The notes under the pieces were generated by a model that made no database searches, was not told the DNA's origin, and saw only the letters and a program-made list of their open reading frames with translations. Positions 9,000 to 19,227 of a DNA stretch of 64,000 bases are shown here, piece by piece; the stretch's first letter is position 1; the number at the start of each line of letters is the position of its first letter. Origin of the DNA: Cellulosimicrobium protaetiae (GTDB lineage Bacteria; Actinomycetota; Actinomycetes; Actinomycetales; Cellulomonadaceae); contig NZ_CP052757.1 of the NCBI RefSeq assembly GCF_009708005.2, positions 2,914,001 to 2,978,000 on the forward strand. Reading direction: 5' to 3'. The translations under genes and the position numbers were made by a program.

Positions 9000-10076
9000 A
9001 TGGCCGCAGCCACGACACCCCCCGTGGAGCTCGACGTCCGAGGACGGACCGTGCGCGTGACGAGCCCCGACCGCGTCGTCTTCCCCGCCCGCGGGGTCAC
9101 CAAGCTCGACGTCGTGCGGTACTTCCTCAGCGTCGGTGACGGGATCCTCGGCGCGCTGGTCGACCGCCCGACGACGCTCGAACGCTGGCCCAAGGGAGTC
9201 TTCGAGGGCGCGCGGATGAGCACGCGCACCGACAACACCGGTGACGCGTTCTACCAGAAGCGCATCCCCAAGGGCGCGCCCGACTACGTGCGCACCGCGC
9301 GCATCGCGTTCCCCAGCGGGCGGACCGCGGACGAGGTGTGCCCGACCGAGCTCGCCGTCGTCGCGTGGGCCGCGAACCTCGGGACGCTGACGTTCCACCC
9401 CTGGCCGGTCCGGGGCGAGGACGTCGAGGCCGTCGACCAGCTCCGCATCGACCTCGACCCGCAGCCCGGGACCGACTTCGACGACGCCGTGCGCGTCGCG
9501 CCGCACCTGCGCGAGGTGCTCGACGAGCTCGGCCTCCCCGGCTACCCGAAGACGTCGGGCGGGCGCGGCATCCACGTCTTCGTGCCCGTCGCGCCCGAGT
9601 GGGACTTCGTCGCCGCACGTCGCGCGACGATCGCAATCGGGCGCGAGCTCGAGCGCCGACTCCCCGACCAGGTCACCACCAAGTGGTGGAAGGAGGAGCG
9701 CGGCGCCAAGATCTTCGTCGACTACAACCAGATGGCGCGCGACCGCACCATCGCGTCCGCCTACTCGATCCGCTCGAACCAGCGAGCGACCGTCTCGGCC
9801 CCGCTGCGCTGGGACGAGCTCGGCGACGTCCACCCGGACGACTTCGACGTCCTCACCGTGCCGACGCGGTTCGCCGAGGTCGGCGACCTGTTCGCGCCGC
9901 TGCGGGCCGACCGGGACGACCCGGGGGCCTCGCTCGAGGCCGCGCTGGAGCTCTCCCGGCGCGACGAGGCCGAGCACGGGCTCGGCGATCTCCCCTACCC
10001 CCCGGAGTACCCGAAGATGCCGGGCGAGCCCAAGCGCGTGCAGCCGAGCAAGGACCGCGACCGGCCCCGCTCCTGA
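9000..10076 (+). CDS. LigD-type DNA polymerase domain protein (primase-polymerase)
   Basis: 358 residues forming the stand-alone polymerase domain of the non-homologous end-joining ligase LigD (archaeo-eukaryotic primase superfamily). Catalytic motif I is RIDLDPQPGTD near residue 150; motif II is SGGRGIHVFVPV near 186; motif III lies in IFVDYNQM near 240. It would add nucleotides at broken ends before ligation. It converges on a separate ATP-dependent ligase gene 32 bp away, so the activities of mycobacterial LigD are split here. No Ku gene is visible in the window. Confidence 0.9.
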   Translation: MAAATTPPVELDVRGRTVRVTSPDRVVFPARGVTKLDVVRYFLSVGDGILGALVDRPTTLERWPKGVFEGARMSTRTDNTGDAFYQKRIPKGAPDYVRTARIAFPSGRTADEVCPTELAVVAWAANLGTLTFHPWPVRGEDVEAVDQLRIDLDPQPGTDFDDAVRVAPHLREVLDELGLPGYPKTSGGRGIHVFVPVAPEWDFVAARRATIAIGRELERRLPDQVTTKWWKEERGAKIFVDYNQMARDRTIASAYSIRSNQRATVSAPLRWDELGDVHPDDFDVLTVPTRFAEVGDLFAPLRADRDDPGASLEAALELSRRDEAEHGLGDLPYPPEYPKMPGEPKRVQPSKDRDRPRS

Positions 10077-10086
10077 CCGACCTGCA

Positions 10087-10105
10087 CCGCGGGATGCTCC
10101 CGCGG
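10087..10105. terminator. Bidirectional hairpin between convergent polymerase and ligase genes
   Basis: A perfect 8-bp stem CCGCGGGA/TCCCGCGG with a 3-nt loop fills most of the 32-bp gap. There is no T-tract. Confidence 0.5.
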
Positions 10106-10108
10106 GGA

Positions 10109-11215
10109 CTACCTCGTCCCGGGGGCGCCCGGGAGGATGCCCGTCAGGTCGTAGCGCACCGGCTCCTCGAGCTGGTCGTACGTGCACGAGGCGGGGTCGC
10201 GGTCGTCGCGCCAGCGGCGGAACTGCGCCGTGTGCCGGAACCGGGTCCCCTCCATGTGGTCGTAGGCGACCTCGAGCACGCGCTCGACGCGCAACGGCGT
10301 GAACGACAGGTCCTTGCCGGAGCTCCACCGCGACACGGCGCCGGGCATGCGCTCGCCCGCCGGGTTCTCCCACCCGGCCCACGGGTGCGCGTCGGCCTCC
10401 GGCGTACCCGGCTCCACGACCAGCGGCGCGAGCTCCGCGACGAGGGCGGCACGGCGCGCCGCGGGGAACGACGCGGCGACACCGACGAACTGGAGCTGCC
10501 CGGTGTCGTCGTACAGCCCGAGGAGGAGCGAGCCGAGCAGCGGCTTCGTGGGCGTCGACGTCTTGTGCAGGCGGTAGCCGGCGAGGACGACGTCCGCCTC
10601 GCGCCCGTGCTTGATCTTGAGCATCGCGCGCTTGTTCGGCTGGTAGGTCCCGTCGAGCGGCTTCGCGACCACGCCGTCCAGCCCCGCCCCCTCGAACGTG
10701 TCGAACCAGTCGCGCGCGACGGCGACGTCGCGGGTGCGTGGCGTCGCGTGCACGTCCGGACCGTCGAGGCCGAGCGAGTCGAGGACCTCGTGCCGCCGCG
10801 CGAGCGGCTGACCGGTGAGGTCGGCGTCACCGAGGGCGAGCACGTCGAACACGACCAGCGCGGCGGGCGTCTGCTCGGCGAGCAGGCGCACGCGCGAGGC
10901 GGCCGGGTGGATGCGCTGCTGCAAGACCTCGAACTCGAGCCGCCCCTCCTGGGCGACGACGATCTCGCCGTCGACCACGCAGCGCGGTGGGAGCACCGCG
11001 CGCACTGCCTCGACGACCTCCGGAAAGTACCGCTCCATCGGTCGTGCGTTGCGGCTGTCGAGCCGCACCTCGTCGCCGTCGCGGTACACGATCGCGCGGA
11101 ACCCGTCCCACTTCGGCTCGTAGACGTACCCGCCGTCCACGGCGTCGGGCTCGGGCACCGCCGGGACGGACTTCGCGAGCATGGGCAGCACGGGAGGCAT
11201 CACGGGCAGGTCCAT
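10109..11215 (-). CDS. ATP-dependent DNA ligase (LigC/LigD ligase-domain type)
   Basis: 368 residues. The nucleotidyl-transferase motif I is YEPKWDGFRAI near residue 35, with the adenylated Lys in KWDG. Motif III FDVLALG, motif IV DGVVAK and motif V (KIKHG) follow, then an OB-fold domain with FTPLRVERVLEVAY. It seals nicks or double-strand ends and may work with the convergent LigD-type polymerase. No Shine-Dalgarno precedes ATG 11215; a CAGCAT box 6 nt upstream hints at a leaderless transcript. Confidence 0.92.
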   Translation of the reverse strand: MDLPVMPPVLPMLAKSVPAVPEPDAVDGGYVYEPKWDGFRAIVYRDGDEVRLDSRNARPMERYFPEVVEAVRAVLPPRCVVDGEIVVAQEGRLEFEVLQQRIHPAASRVRLLAEQTPAALVVFDVLALGDADLTGQPLARRHEVLDSLGLDGPDVHATPRTRDVAVARDWFDTFEGAGLDGVVAKPLDGTYQPNKRAMLKIKHGREADVVLAGYRLHKTSTPTKPLLGSLLLGLYDDTGQLQFVGVAASFPAARRAALVAELAPLVVEPGTPEADAHPWAGWENPAGERMPGAVSRWSSGKDLSFTPLRVERVLEVAYDHMEGTRFRHTAQFRRWRDDRDPASCTYDQLEEPVRYDLTGILPGAPGTR

Positions 11216-11285
11216 GTGCCGATGCTGCCACCGGCCGCGCGGGACGGCGCGACGACGCGACGGGTCCTGCCCGCCGCGGGCGTGC

Positions 11286-13631
11286 TCAGGCCGGGAGCTG
11301 TGTGGCCTCGGCGGCCTTCGTGCCGGTGATCCGGTAGACGTCGAACACGCCGTCGACCTTGCGGACCGCGGTGAGGACCTGCGCGAGGTGACCGGGCTCC
11401 GCCATCTCGAAGACGAACCGGGACATGGCCACGCGGTCGTTCGACGTCGACACGGTGGCCGAGAGGATGTTCACGTGGTTGTCCGACAGCACGCGCGTGA
11501 CGTCGGACAGCAGGCGCGCCCGGTCGAGCGCCTCGACCTGGATCTGGACGAGGAACATCGCGTTGCTGCCCGTGGTCCACGAGACGTCCACGATGCGCTC
11601 GGGCTGGTTGCGCAGCCCGACGACGTTGCCGCAGTCCGCGCGGTGCACGCTCACGCCCTGGCCGCGCGTGATGAAGCCGATGATCTCGTCGCCGGGGACG
11701 GGGGTGCAGCACTTGGCGAGCTTGACCCAGATGTCGTCGACGCCCTTGACCATGACGCCCGGGTCGCCCGTGCGCACGCGGCGCGCGGTGTGCCCGGGGC
11801 GCGCGGTCTCCGCGACGTCCTCGACCGTCCCCTCCTCGCCGCCCATCGCCTGGACGAGCTTGGAGACGACGTTCGCCGCCGACACCTGGCCCTCGCCGAT
11901 CGCGGCGTACAGGGCCGTGACGTCGGCGAAGCGGAGCTCGTTGGCGAGCGCGACGAGCGACTCGTGCGACAGGAGGCGCTGGATCGGCAGGTTCTGCTTG
12001 CGCATCGCCTTCGCGATCGCGTCCTTGCCGTGCTCCACGGCCTCCTCGCGCCGCTCCTTGGAGAACCACTGCCGGATCTTGTTGCGCGCGCGGGGGCTCT
12101 TGACGAACGCGAGCCAGTCGCGGCTCGGTCCCGCGTTCTCGGACTTCGAGGTGAGGACGTCGACAGAGTCGCCGTTCTCGAGCGTCGAGTCGAGCGGCAC
12201 GAGGCGGCCGTTGACGCGCGCGCCCATGGTCCGGTGCCCGACCTCGGTGTGCACGGCGTAGGCGAAGTCGACCGGGGTCGAGCCGGCGGGCAGCGCCATG
12301 ACGTCGCCCTTGGGCGTGAAGACGTAGACCTCCGCGCCGCCGATCTCGAACCGCAGCGAGTCGAGGAACTCCGCAGGGTCCGCCGTCTCTCGCTGCCAGT
12401 CGACGAGCTGGCGCAGCCAGCGCATGTCGTTCGCGGCGGTGTCGTCCTTCGTGGTCTTGCCGCCGGACTTGGCCGTCTCCTTGTACTTCCAGTGCGCCGC
12501 GACGCCGTACTCCGCGCGCCGGTGCATCTCGTGCGTGCGGATCTGGATCTCGACCGGCTTGCCGCCGGGGCCGATGACCGTCGTGTGCAGCGACTGGTAC
12601 ATGTTGAACTTCGGCATCGCGATGTAGTCCTTGAACCGCCCGGGCACGGGGTTCCACCGCGCGTGCAGCGCACCGAGCGCCGCGTAGCAGTCCCGGACGG
12701 TGTCCACGAGGACACGCGCACCGACGAGGTCGTAGATCTCCGCGAAGTCGTGACCGCGCACGATCATCTTCTGGTAGATCGAGTAGTAGTGCTTGGGCCG
12801 TCCCGTGACGGTCGCCTTGATCTTGGCGCTGCGCAGGTCCGCCGTGACCTGCTCGCGCACGACCGCGAGGTACTCCTCGCGCGCGGGGGCTCGCTCAGCC
12901 ACGAGGTGCACGATCTCGTCGTACACCTTGGGGTAGAGGGCCTGGAAGGACAGGTCCTCGAGCTCCCACTTGATGGTGTTCATGCCGAGGCGGTGCGCGA
13001 GCGGCGCGTAGATCTCGAGCGTCTCGCGCGCCTTGCGGCCGGCCGACGACGACGACACGTACTTCCAGGTGCGCGCGTTGTGCAGCCGGTCGGCGAGCTT
13101 GATGACCAGCACGCGGATGTCGCGCGCCATGGCGACGACCATCTTGCGCACCGTCTCGGCCTGCGCCGCGTCCCCGTACGTCACCTTGTCGAGCTTGGTC
13201 ACGCCGTCGACGAGCATGGCGATCTCCTCGCCGTACTCCTGCGTGAGCTGTGCGAGCGAGTAGTCGGTGTCCTCGACCGTGTCGTGCAGCAGCGCGGCGG
13301 CGAGCGTCGACCCGTCGAAACCCAGCTCGGCGAGGATCGTCGCGACGGCGACGGGGTGCGTGATGTACGGGTCGCCGCTCTTGCGCAGCTGCCCACGGTG
13401 CGCACGCTCCGCCGTCTCGTAGGCGCGCTCGATGACCGTCAGGTCGGTCCGGGGGTGGTTGGTGCGGACGGCCTGGAGCACGGGCTCGAGCGCCGGGCTC
13501 CCGGCGTTGGGCCGGGCACCGAAGCGCACGAGGCGCGACCGCACCCCGCGCCCACCGGAACCACCCTGCCCGGGGGTCGGCTGCGCGCCCGCCTTCTCCG
13601 GGGCGCGCGACGTCCGGGTGTTCTCGCTCAT
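11286..13631 (-). CDS. rel: Bifunctional (p)ppGpp synthetase/hydrolase
   Basis: 781 residues, the full RelA/SpoT (Rsh) domain set that sets the stringent response. The HD hydrolase domain has [11 protein letters not shown] near residue 115. The synthetase region is marked by [22 protein letters not shown], followed by [20 protein letters not shown] domain ([31 protein letters not shown]), a zinc-finger region ([14 protein letters not shown]) and a C-terminal ACT domain follow. ATG 13631 is chosen for the GGAAGGAGG site in front of it; the frame stays open 24 codons further. It is the last gene of the pdxT-to-rel block. Confidence 0.97.
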   Translation of the reverse strand: MSENTRTSRAPEKAGAQPTPGQGGSGGRGVRSRLVRFGARPNAGSPALEPVLQAVRTNHPRTDLTVIERAYETAERAHRGQLRKSGDPYITHPVAVATILAELGFDGSTLAAALLHDTVEDTDYSLAQLTQEYGEEIAMLVDGVTKLDKVTYGDAAQAETVRKMVVAMARDIRVLVIKLADRLHNARTWKYVSSSSAGRKARETLEIYAPLAHRLGMNTIKWELEDLSFQALYPKVYDEIVHLVAERAPAREEYLAVVREQVTADLRSAKIKATVTGRPKHYYSIYQKMIVRGHDFAEIYDLVGARVLVDTVRDCYAALGALHARWNPVPGRFKDYIAMPKFNMYQSLHTTVIGPGGKPVEIQIRTHEMHRRAEYGVAAHWKYKETAKSGGKTTKDDTAANDMRWLRQLVDWQRETADPAEFLDSLRFEIGGAEVYVFTPKGDVMALPAGSTPVDFAYAVHTEVGHRTMGARVNGRLVPLDSTLENGDSVDVLTSKSENAGPSRDWLAFVKSPRARNKIRQWFSKERREEAVEHGKDAIAKAMRKQNLPIQRLLSHESLVALANELRFADVTALYAAIGEGQVSAANVVSKLVQAMGGEEGTVEDVAETARPGHTARRVRTGDPGVMVKGVDDIWVKLAKCCTPVPGDEIIGFITRGQGVSVHRADCGNVVGLRNQPERIVDVSWTTGSNAMFLVQIQVEALDRARLLSDVTRVLSDNHVNILSATVSTSNDRVAMSRFVFEMAEPGHLAQVLTAVRKVDGVFDVYRITGTKAAEATQLPA

Positions 13632-13705
13632 GCGCGCCTCCTTCCGTAGGCCGGCGATCGACGACACGGTGTCGACGACCAGCCGAGACGACCGGAGTGG
13701 CAATC

Positions 13706-14311
13706 CTACGACTCGACGTGGACCAACGTGGCCACGTCACGGCCCGCGAGCCGCTCGCGACCACCCAGGCCCTCGAGCTCCAGGAGGAACGCGAGGCCGA
13801 CGACCACACCTCCCCCGCGCTCGACGAGCTCGGCACCCGCGGCCGCCGTGCCCCCGGTCGCGAGCACGTCGTCCACCACGAGAACACGCGCACCGGGCGG
13901 CAGTGTTCCCGACCGCAGCTCGATCGTCGCGGTGCCGTACTCGAGGTCGTACGTCACGGTGTCGGTGGGCGGCGGCAGCTTGCCCGCCTTGCGCAGCGGC
14001 ACGAAGCCGACGCCCAGGTGCGTCGCGAGGGGCGCGCCGATGAGGAACCCGCGCGCCTCCATGCCGGCGACGAGGTCGATGCCGCCCGCGGCGCGCGCCG
14101 CGTCCCCGAGCGCCTCGACGACGTGCCCGAACGCCTCGCCGTCGGCGAGGAGCCCGGTGATGTCGCGGAACGTGATGCCGGGCCCGGGGTAGTCGGGCAC
14201 GGCGCGGACGAGCTCGAGCACGCGCGCGGCCCGCTGCGCGCCGAGACCGGCGAGGCCGACGGCCCGCAGGCCGTCCGCCTCGCCGGTCGGCGGTTGGAGC
14301 GCGTCGCTCAT
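13706..14311 (-). CDS. apt: Adenine phosphoribosyltransferase
   Basis: 201 residues. It converts adenine and PRPP to AMP (purine salvage). The PRPP-binding motif [14 protein letters not shown] lies near residue 135, and the N-terminal [18 protein letters not shown] is characteristic of Apt. The start ATG overlaps the secF stop codon (ATGA), so it is translated with the Sec genes. Location between secF and rel is standard in actinobacteria. Confidence 0.97.
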   Translation of the reverse strand: MSDALQPPTGEADGLRAVGLAGLGAQRAARVLELVRAVPDYPGPGITFRDITGLLADGEAFGHVVEALGDAARAAGGIDLVAGMEARGFLIGAPLATHLGVGFVPLRKAGKLPPPTDTVTYDLEYGTATIELRSGTLPPGARVLVVDDVLATGGTAAAGAELVERGGGVVVGLAFLLELEGLGGRERLAGRDVATLVHVES

Positions 14312-15423
14312 CGCGGGCGACGGCGGCGCGGCTGCGCCTTGTTGCCCAGGTGCCCGCCCGGCTGGAGCTGACGGTGGCCCGCGACGCCCGCGGCGGCGAG
14401 CTCGGCGTCCTCGTCGTCACCCGCGGACTCGAGCTTCTCCGCGCGCAGCGCGAGCACCTTCGCCGTGTGCTCCTGGATGGGCTTCTCCCGCTCGCGCAGC
14501 GTGACCTCGAGCGGTGTCGCGAGGAACACCGACGAGTACGCGCCCACGCCCATGCCGACGAACAGCGCGAGGGCGATGTCGCGCAGCGTTCCCGCACCGA
14601 GGAGGAAGGCCCCGATGAAGAGGATGCCCGCGACCGGCAGCAGCGCGACGACCGACGTGTTGATCGAGCGCACCAGCGTCTGGTTGATCGCGAGGTTCGC
14701 ACGCTCGGCGTACGTGCTCCGCGTCTGGTCGAGCACGCCGACGGTGTTCTCGCGCACCTTGTCGAAGACCACGACGGTGTCGTAGATCGAGTACGCGAGG
14801 ATCGTCAGCAGACCGATCACCGTCGCCGGCGTGATCTCCCAGCCGATGAGGGCGTAGATGCCGACGGTGACGACGAGGTCGTGGAAGAGCGCGATCACCG
14901 CGGCGAGCGCCATGCGCCAGTTGCGGAAGTAGACCGTCATGACGAGGCTCACGAGGAGCAGGAAGACGACGAGGCCCACGACGGCCTTCTGGGAGACGTC
15001 CTTGCCCCAGGTCGGGCCGATGAACGAGCTCGTCACCTCACCGGCGGAGACCCCGTAGGCGTCGGCGAGCTCGGTCCGCACCTGCTCGACCTGGTCGTTG
15101 CTGAGCTCGGCCGTCTGGACCCGGACCGTGGACGCCCCCACAGACGTGACGCGCGGGGCCTCCTCCGGGGCTACCGCTGCGACCGCGTCGAGCGCGGGTT
15201 GCTGCTCCGTGTCGCTGACGCCCGAGACGGTGAACTCCGAGCCGCCCCGGAACTCGATCCCGAGGTTGAGCCCGTCGCCCGCGACGCGGACACCGATGAC
15301 CCCGAGCGACAGGACGACGAGGACGACGGCGACCAGGAAGTACGCGCGCCGCTTCGCGACGATCGCGTAGGACCGGCGGCCCGTGTACAGGTCGTTGCCC
15401 CACTGGGCGAAACCGCTGGCCAT
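14308..15423 (-). CDS. secF: Protein translocase subunit SecF
   Basis: 371 residues, six membrane helices with a large external domain after the first (GLNLGIEFRGGSEFTV). Motifs SIYDTVVVFDKVRENT and GVGAYSSVFLATPLEV are typical. With SecD and YajC it uses the proton gradient to help pull preproteins through SecYEG. A C-terminal basic tail (QPRRRRPR) extends past the family core. It overlaps secD by one base at 15423 and apt by four bases. Confidence 0.97.
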   Translation of the reverse strand: MASGFAQWGNDLYTGRRSYAIVAKRRAYFLVAVVLVVLSLGVIGVRVAGDGLNLGIEFRGGSEFTVSGVSDTEQQPALDAVAAVAPEEAPRVTSVGASTVRVQTAELSNDQVEQVRTELADAYGVSAGEVTSSFIGPTWGKDVSQKAVVGLVVFLLLVSLVMTVYFRNWRMALAAVIALFHDLVVTVGIYALIGWEITPATVIGLLTILAYSIYDTVVVFDKVRENTVGVLDQTRSTYAERANLAINQTLVRSINTSVVALLPVAGILFIGAFLLGAGTLRDIALALFVGMGVGAYSSVFLATPLEVTLREREKPIQEHTAKVLALRAEKLESAGDDEDAELAAAGVAGHRQLQPGGHLGNKAQPRRRRPR

Positions 15424-17411
15424 CAGTGCTTCTCCTCGTTCTCGTCGTCCGACGCCGGGGCGTCGGACGCCCCCGCGTCGGCGGTGCCGGAGCCGGCCGC
15501 GCGACGCTCTGCCGCACGACGCTCGGCGATGGTCATGCGCTGCCCGTCGCCGCGGCCGACGCCGGCGCCGACCGTCTCCCGGACGGGCGCCGGGCGCTCG
15601 TGCGCCGGCGCGCTGTCGTCACCGGTCACGTCAGCGGGCTCCACGGCCTCGCTCGACGACTCGGCCGTGACCACGCGACCGCGGCCCGCGTACCGCGCGC
15701 TGCGGACGCCCAGGCGACGCGGGTCGAGCCCGGACGCCGGGTGCCCGTTCGCGAAGAACTTCGTCCTCGCGAGGAGCTGCAGGAGCGGGTGGGTGAAGAG
15801 GAACACGACGACGAGGTCGACGAGCGTCGTGAGGCCGAGCGTGAACGCGAAGCCGCGCACGCCACCGACCGCGAGGTAGTACAGGACGATCGCCGCGACG
15901 AAGTTCACCGCGTCCGAGGCCAGGATCGTGCGGCGGGCACGCTGCCAGCCCTTCTCCACGGCCGAGTTCAGGGTGCGGCCGTCACGCAGCTCGTCACGGA
16001 TGCGCTCGAAGTACACGATGAACGAGTCCGCGGTGATACCGATGGCCACGATGAGGCCGGCGACGCCCGCGAGCGACAGCCGGTACCCGATCGTCCACGA
16101 CAGCAGCGAGATCACCCCGTAGGTGATGATCGCGGCGACGCCGAGCGACGCGACGGTCACGAGACCGAGCGTGCGGTACTGGAAGAGGGAGTAGATCACC
16201 ACGAGCAGCATGCCGATCGCGCCCGCGAGCAGACCCTTCTCGAGCTGCTCGGACCCGAGCGTCGCCGAGATCTGCTCCTGGCTCTGCACCTCGAACGTCA
16301 GCGGGAGGGAGCCGAAGTTGAGCTGGTTCGCGAGCGTCGCGGCGGTGTCGCGCGTGAAGCTGCCCGAGATCTCCGCCTTGCCGTCGGGGATCGCGACCTG
16401 AGACACCGGCGCGGAGATCACGAGACCGTCGAGCACCATCGCGAACTGGTTCTGCGGCGACGGCAGCGACGTGAGGCGCGTCGTGACCTCGCGGAACGCC
16501 TGCGTGCCCTCGGAGTCGAACTCGATGTTGACGACCCACTCGTTCGTGACCACGCCGTTCTGCCCGACTCGCAGGCCCGAGCTGGCGTTCGAGATGTCCG
16601 TGCCCTCGATCTCGACCGGGCCGAGGACGTACTTGGCGAGACCGTCGTCCGAGCACGCGACGAACGCGCTGTCGGTCGGGCCGCTGTCGCCGCCCACGAG
16701 GTTCTCCGGGAGCGTGCAGTCGAGGGCGTCGAACTGCTCCTGGATCTCGGGGGTGATCTGGGCCAGGTCGCTCGGGTTCTCGGGCCGCGTCGTCTCGGTC
16801 TCGGACGTCGCGTCGTCGGCCGGAGCCTCCGTCGAGCCGTCCGTCGCCGCGTCCTCGGCGGGGGCCTCGGTCGAGCCGTCCGTCGCCGCGTCGGCCGGGG
16901 CGTCCGCGGACTCCTCGGCGCCGTCGGTCGTGGTCCCGTCACCGGTGGCGGCGTCCTCGCCCGTGGCGGCCTCGTCCGTCGCGACGGGCGTCGGCGCGCC
17001 GACGGCGAGGACGGGGCGGAACCGCATCTGCGCGGACCGGCTCACCAGGTCGATCGTCTCCTGCGAGGGCTCGCCCGGGATGCCGACGACGATGTTGTTC
17101 TGGCCCTGGCTCGTGATCTCGGCCTCGGAGACGCCCTGCGCGTCGATGCGCTGGCGGATGACGTTGATCGCCTGGTTGATGTCCTCGTCCGTCGGCTGCG
17201 AGCCGTCGGTGGTCACAGGCTGCAGGATGATCTGCGTGCCACCCTCGAGGTCGAGCGCGAGGCCCGGGGTGAGGCTCGCCCCGCCCGGATTCTCGTCAGA
17301 CTTCGGGTCGAGCTTCGTGCCCGCGAAGAGGGACCCGAAGAGGACGACGATGAGGATTCCCAGGGTGACGAGGGTCCGTACGGGCCTCGCTCGTGTGCTG
17401 CTGGTGGCCAA
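15423..17411 (-). CDS. secD: Protein translocase subunit SecD
   Basis: About 662 residues. Visible features are the N-terminal helix (LVTLGILIVVLFGSLFAG), the DLEGGTQIIL motif, the periplasmic domain, and five C-terminal helices with ITADSFIVYFERIRDELRDG. The external domain carries a low-complexity Asp/Thr/Ala/Glu insertion with two DGSTEAPA units, and the C-terminus a long disordered tail; both are additions to the family core. I favour TTG 17411, preceded by GAAGAG. An in-frame GTG at 17456 lies inside a perfect 10-bp hairpin, which would hinder initiation there. Confidence 0.93.
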   Translation of the reverse strand: MATSSTRARPVRTLVTLGILIVVLFGSLFAGTKLDPKSDENPGGASLTPGLALDLEGGTQIILQPVTTDGSQPTDEDINQAINVIRQRIDAQGVSEAEITSQGQNNIVVGIPGEPSQETIDLVSRSAQMRFRPVLAVGAPTPVATDEAATGEDAATGDGTTTDGAEESADAPADAATDGSTEAPAEDAATDGSTEAPADDATSETETTRPENPSDLAQITPEIQEQFDALDCTLPENLVGGDSGPTDSAFVACSDDGLAKYVLGPVEIEGTDISNASSGLRVGQNGVVTNEWVVNIEFDSEGTQAFREVTTRLTSLPSPQNQFAMVLDGLVISAPVSQVAIPDGKAEISGSFTRDTAATLANQLNFGSLPLTFEVQSQEQISATLGSEQLEKGLLAGAIGMLLVVIYSLFQYRTLGLVTVASLGVAAIITYGVISLLSWTIGYRLSLAGVAGLIVAIGITADSFIVYFERIRDELRDGRTLNSAVEKGWQRARRTILASDAVNFVAAIVLYYLAVGGVRGFAFTLGLTTLVDLVVVFLFTHPLLQLLARTKFFANGHPASGLDPRRLGVRSARYAGRGRVVTAESSSEAVEPADVTGDDSAPAHERPAPVRETVGAGVGRGDGQRMTIAERRAAERRAAGSGTADAGASDAPASDDENEEKH
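16805..16912 (-). repeat. Imperfect direct repeat in secD insertion
   Basis: A unit of about 40 bp encoding DGSTEAPA plus Glu/Asp-rich residues occurs twice inside the external low-complexity segment of SecD. Confidence 0.7.
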
Positions 17412-17435
17412 CTGTCCGTCTCTTCTCGTGCGTGT

Positions 17436-17459
17436 GCGGTGGGCCTCGCGGCCCACCGC
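17436..17459 (-). promoter_or_regulatory. Perfect hairpin in the yajC-secD gap
   Basis: A 10-bp perfect stem (GCGGTGGGCC/GGCCCACCGC) with a 4-nt loop lies between the yajC stop and the secD start. With no T-tract it could be a partial terminator or mRNA processing/stability element that sets the YajC to SecD ratio. Confidence 0.5.
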
Positions 17460-17492
17460 GTCAGACCGGTCGCGGCAGCGACCGGCTCGGGG

Positions 17493-17939
17493 TCACTTGG
17501 TGTCGGTGCCGTCGTCCCGGCGCCCGCGGTCCTTCTCCGACCCGTCGTCGGTCAGACCGGACAGGTCGTCGGGGACGACGAGGTCGTCGACGTCCCCCTT
17601 CGAGGTGCTGGTGCCCGGGTCCGCGCTGCCGTACTCGGTGTCCTCCTCCGACGCCTCGTCCGTCTCCTCGGCCTCGACCGGGGGCTCGACGAGCTTGGCG
17701 ACGGCGGCGCGCAGCCACCGGGACTGGTTGCCCGGCGTGGACTCGATCGTGATGACGTCGGCTTCCTCGTCGACGTCGACGATCGTGCCGAACATGCCCG
17801 AGCCCGTCATCACCTCCTGCCCGGGGGCGAGGTTCGCCCGGAAGCTCTGGGCCTCGCGCTGCTGCTTGCGGGTGCGGCTGGTCATGAGGAACATCGCACC
17901 CGCCGCGAGGGCGAGGATGAGGATGAAGCTGATATCCAT
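17493..17939 (-). CDS. yajC: Preprotein translocase subunit YajC
   Basis: 148 residues. One N-terminal helix (ISFILILALAAGAMFLM) is followed by the family core RTRKQQREAQSFRANLAPGQEVMTGSGMFGTI. An acidic C-terminal tail of about 65 residues is longer than in most YajC proteins. It is an accessory subunit of the SecDF complex. ATG 17939 fits the helix exactly; the open frame upstream runs through non-coding sequence. Confidence 0.95.
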   Translation of the reverse strand: MDISFILILALAAGAMFLMTSRTRKQQREAQSFRANLAPGQEVMTGSGMFGTIVDVDEEADVITIESTPGNQSRWLRAAVAKLVEPPVEAEETDEASEEDTEYGSADPGTSTSKGDVDDLVVPDDLSGLTDDGSEKDRGRRDDGTDTK

Positions 17940-18148
17940 GACGGAGTCTCGTGTCCTGTTCTGTGCGGGATCTGCGCGCAGTCTAGGCGTGCGCGCACGG
18001 TTCACCAACGAGCCGTCTCGCCGCGGAGTTCCGCCCGCTCGGGTCCCCACCATTCTAGGACCACGCGCGGAGCGCCTGTGACCGCCGTCACGGGGACCCC
18101 GAGAGCCCACCGGACTCGGCCGCCGGCAGGTCGCGTCCAGGCTCGCCC

Positions 18149-19225
18149 TCAGGCGTCGAACAGCGTGCCGCCCTCCCGCGGCGGGGTGAGCCCCAGGTGG
18201 GCCCACGCGGCCGGCGTCGCGACCCGACCCCGGGGGGTCCGCCCGATCAGCCCCTCGCGCACGAGGTACGGCTCGGCGACCGTCTCGACGGTCTCCGCCT
18301 CCTCCCCGACCGTCACGGCGAGCGTCGTCAGGCCGACGGGGCCACCGTTGAAGCGCGTGCACAGCGCGGTGAGGACGGCGCGGTCGAGCCGGTCGAGGCC
18401 GATGGGGTCCACCTCGTAGACCTCGAGCGCGGCACGCGCGGCGGCGAGGTCCATGCTGCCGTCGCCGCGGACCTGCGCCCAGTCGCGGACGCGGCGCAGG
18501 AGCCGGTTGGCGATGCGGGGCGTGCCGCGCGAGCGCCCGGCGATCTCGCGCGCGGCGTCCGGGTCGAGGGCGACGCCGAGCAGTCCGGCGGACCGCGTGA
18601 GCACGCGCTCGAGCTCGTCGCTCGAGTAGAAGTCGAGGTGCCCGGTGAAGCCGAACCGGTCACGCAGCGGCGCGGGCAGCAGTCCCGCGCGCGTCGTGGC
18701 GCCGACCGCGGTGAAGGGGGGCAGCGAGAGCGGGATCGCGCTCGCGCCGGCGCCCTTGCCCACGACGACGTCGACCCGGAAGTCCTCCATCGCCATGTAG
18801 AGCAGCTCCTCGGCGGGGCGCGCGAGGCGGTGGATCTCGTCGATGAAGAGCACCTCGCCCTCCTCGAGCGAGGAGAGCACGGCGGCCAGGTCGCCCGCGT
18901 GCTGGATGGCCGGGCCGGACGTCACGCGCAGCGACGTCCCCAGCTCCGCGGCGATGATCATGGCGAGCGTCGTCTTGCCGAGCCCCGGGGGCCCGGACAG
19001 GAGCACGTGGTCCGGCGCGCTCCCGCGAGCCAGCGCGGCCTGGAGCACGAGCGAGAGCTGGTCGCGCACGACGGCCTGACCGACGAACTCCTCGAGCCGT
19101 CGGGGTCGCAGCGCCGCCTCGGCCGCGCGTTCCAGGTCGTCCGCGCCCGCGGCGACGATCCGCTCGGACGAGAACGTCCCGTCACCGCCGAAGCCGTCGA
19201 CGCCCACCTGGTCGAAGTTCGCCAC
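18149..19225 (-). CDS. ruvB: Holliday junction branch migration ATPase RuvB
   Basis: 358 residues. Walker A is [13 protein letters not shown], Walker B FIDEIHRL, and sensor [11 protein letters not shown]-terminal winged helix has [20 protein letters not shown]. RuvB forms the hexameric motor that moves Holliday junctions with RuvA. It follows ruvA by two bases and shares its SOS-type promoter region. Confidence 0.98.
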   Translation of the reverse strand: MANFDQVGVDGFGGDGTFSSERIVAAGADDLERAAEAALRPRRLEEFVGQAVVRDQLSLVLQAALARGSAPDHVLLSGPPGLGKTTLAMIIAAELGTSLRVTSGPAIQHAGDLAAVLSSLEEGEVLFIDEIHRLARPAEELLYMAMEDFRVDVVVGKGAGASAIPLSLPPFTAVGATTRAGLLPAPLRDRFGFTGHLDFYSSDELERVLTRSAGLLGVALDPDAAREIAGRSRGTPRIANRLLRRVRDWAQVRGDGSMDLAAARAALEVYEVDPIGLDRLDRAVLTALCTRFNGGPVGLTTLAVTVGEEAETVETVAEPYLVREGLIGRTPRGRVATPAAWAHLGLTPPREGGTLFDA

Positions 19226-19227
19226 GG

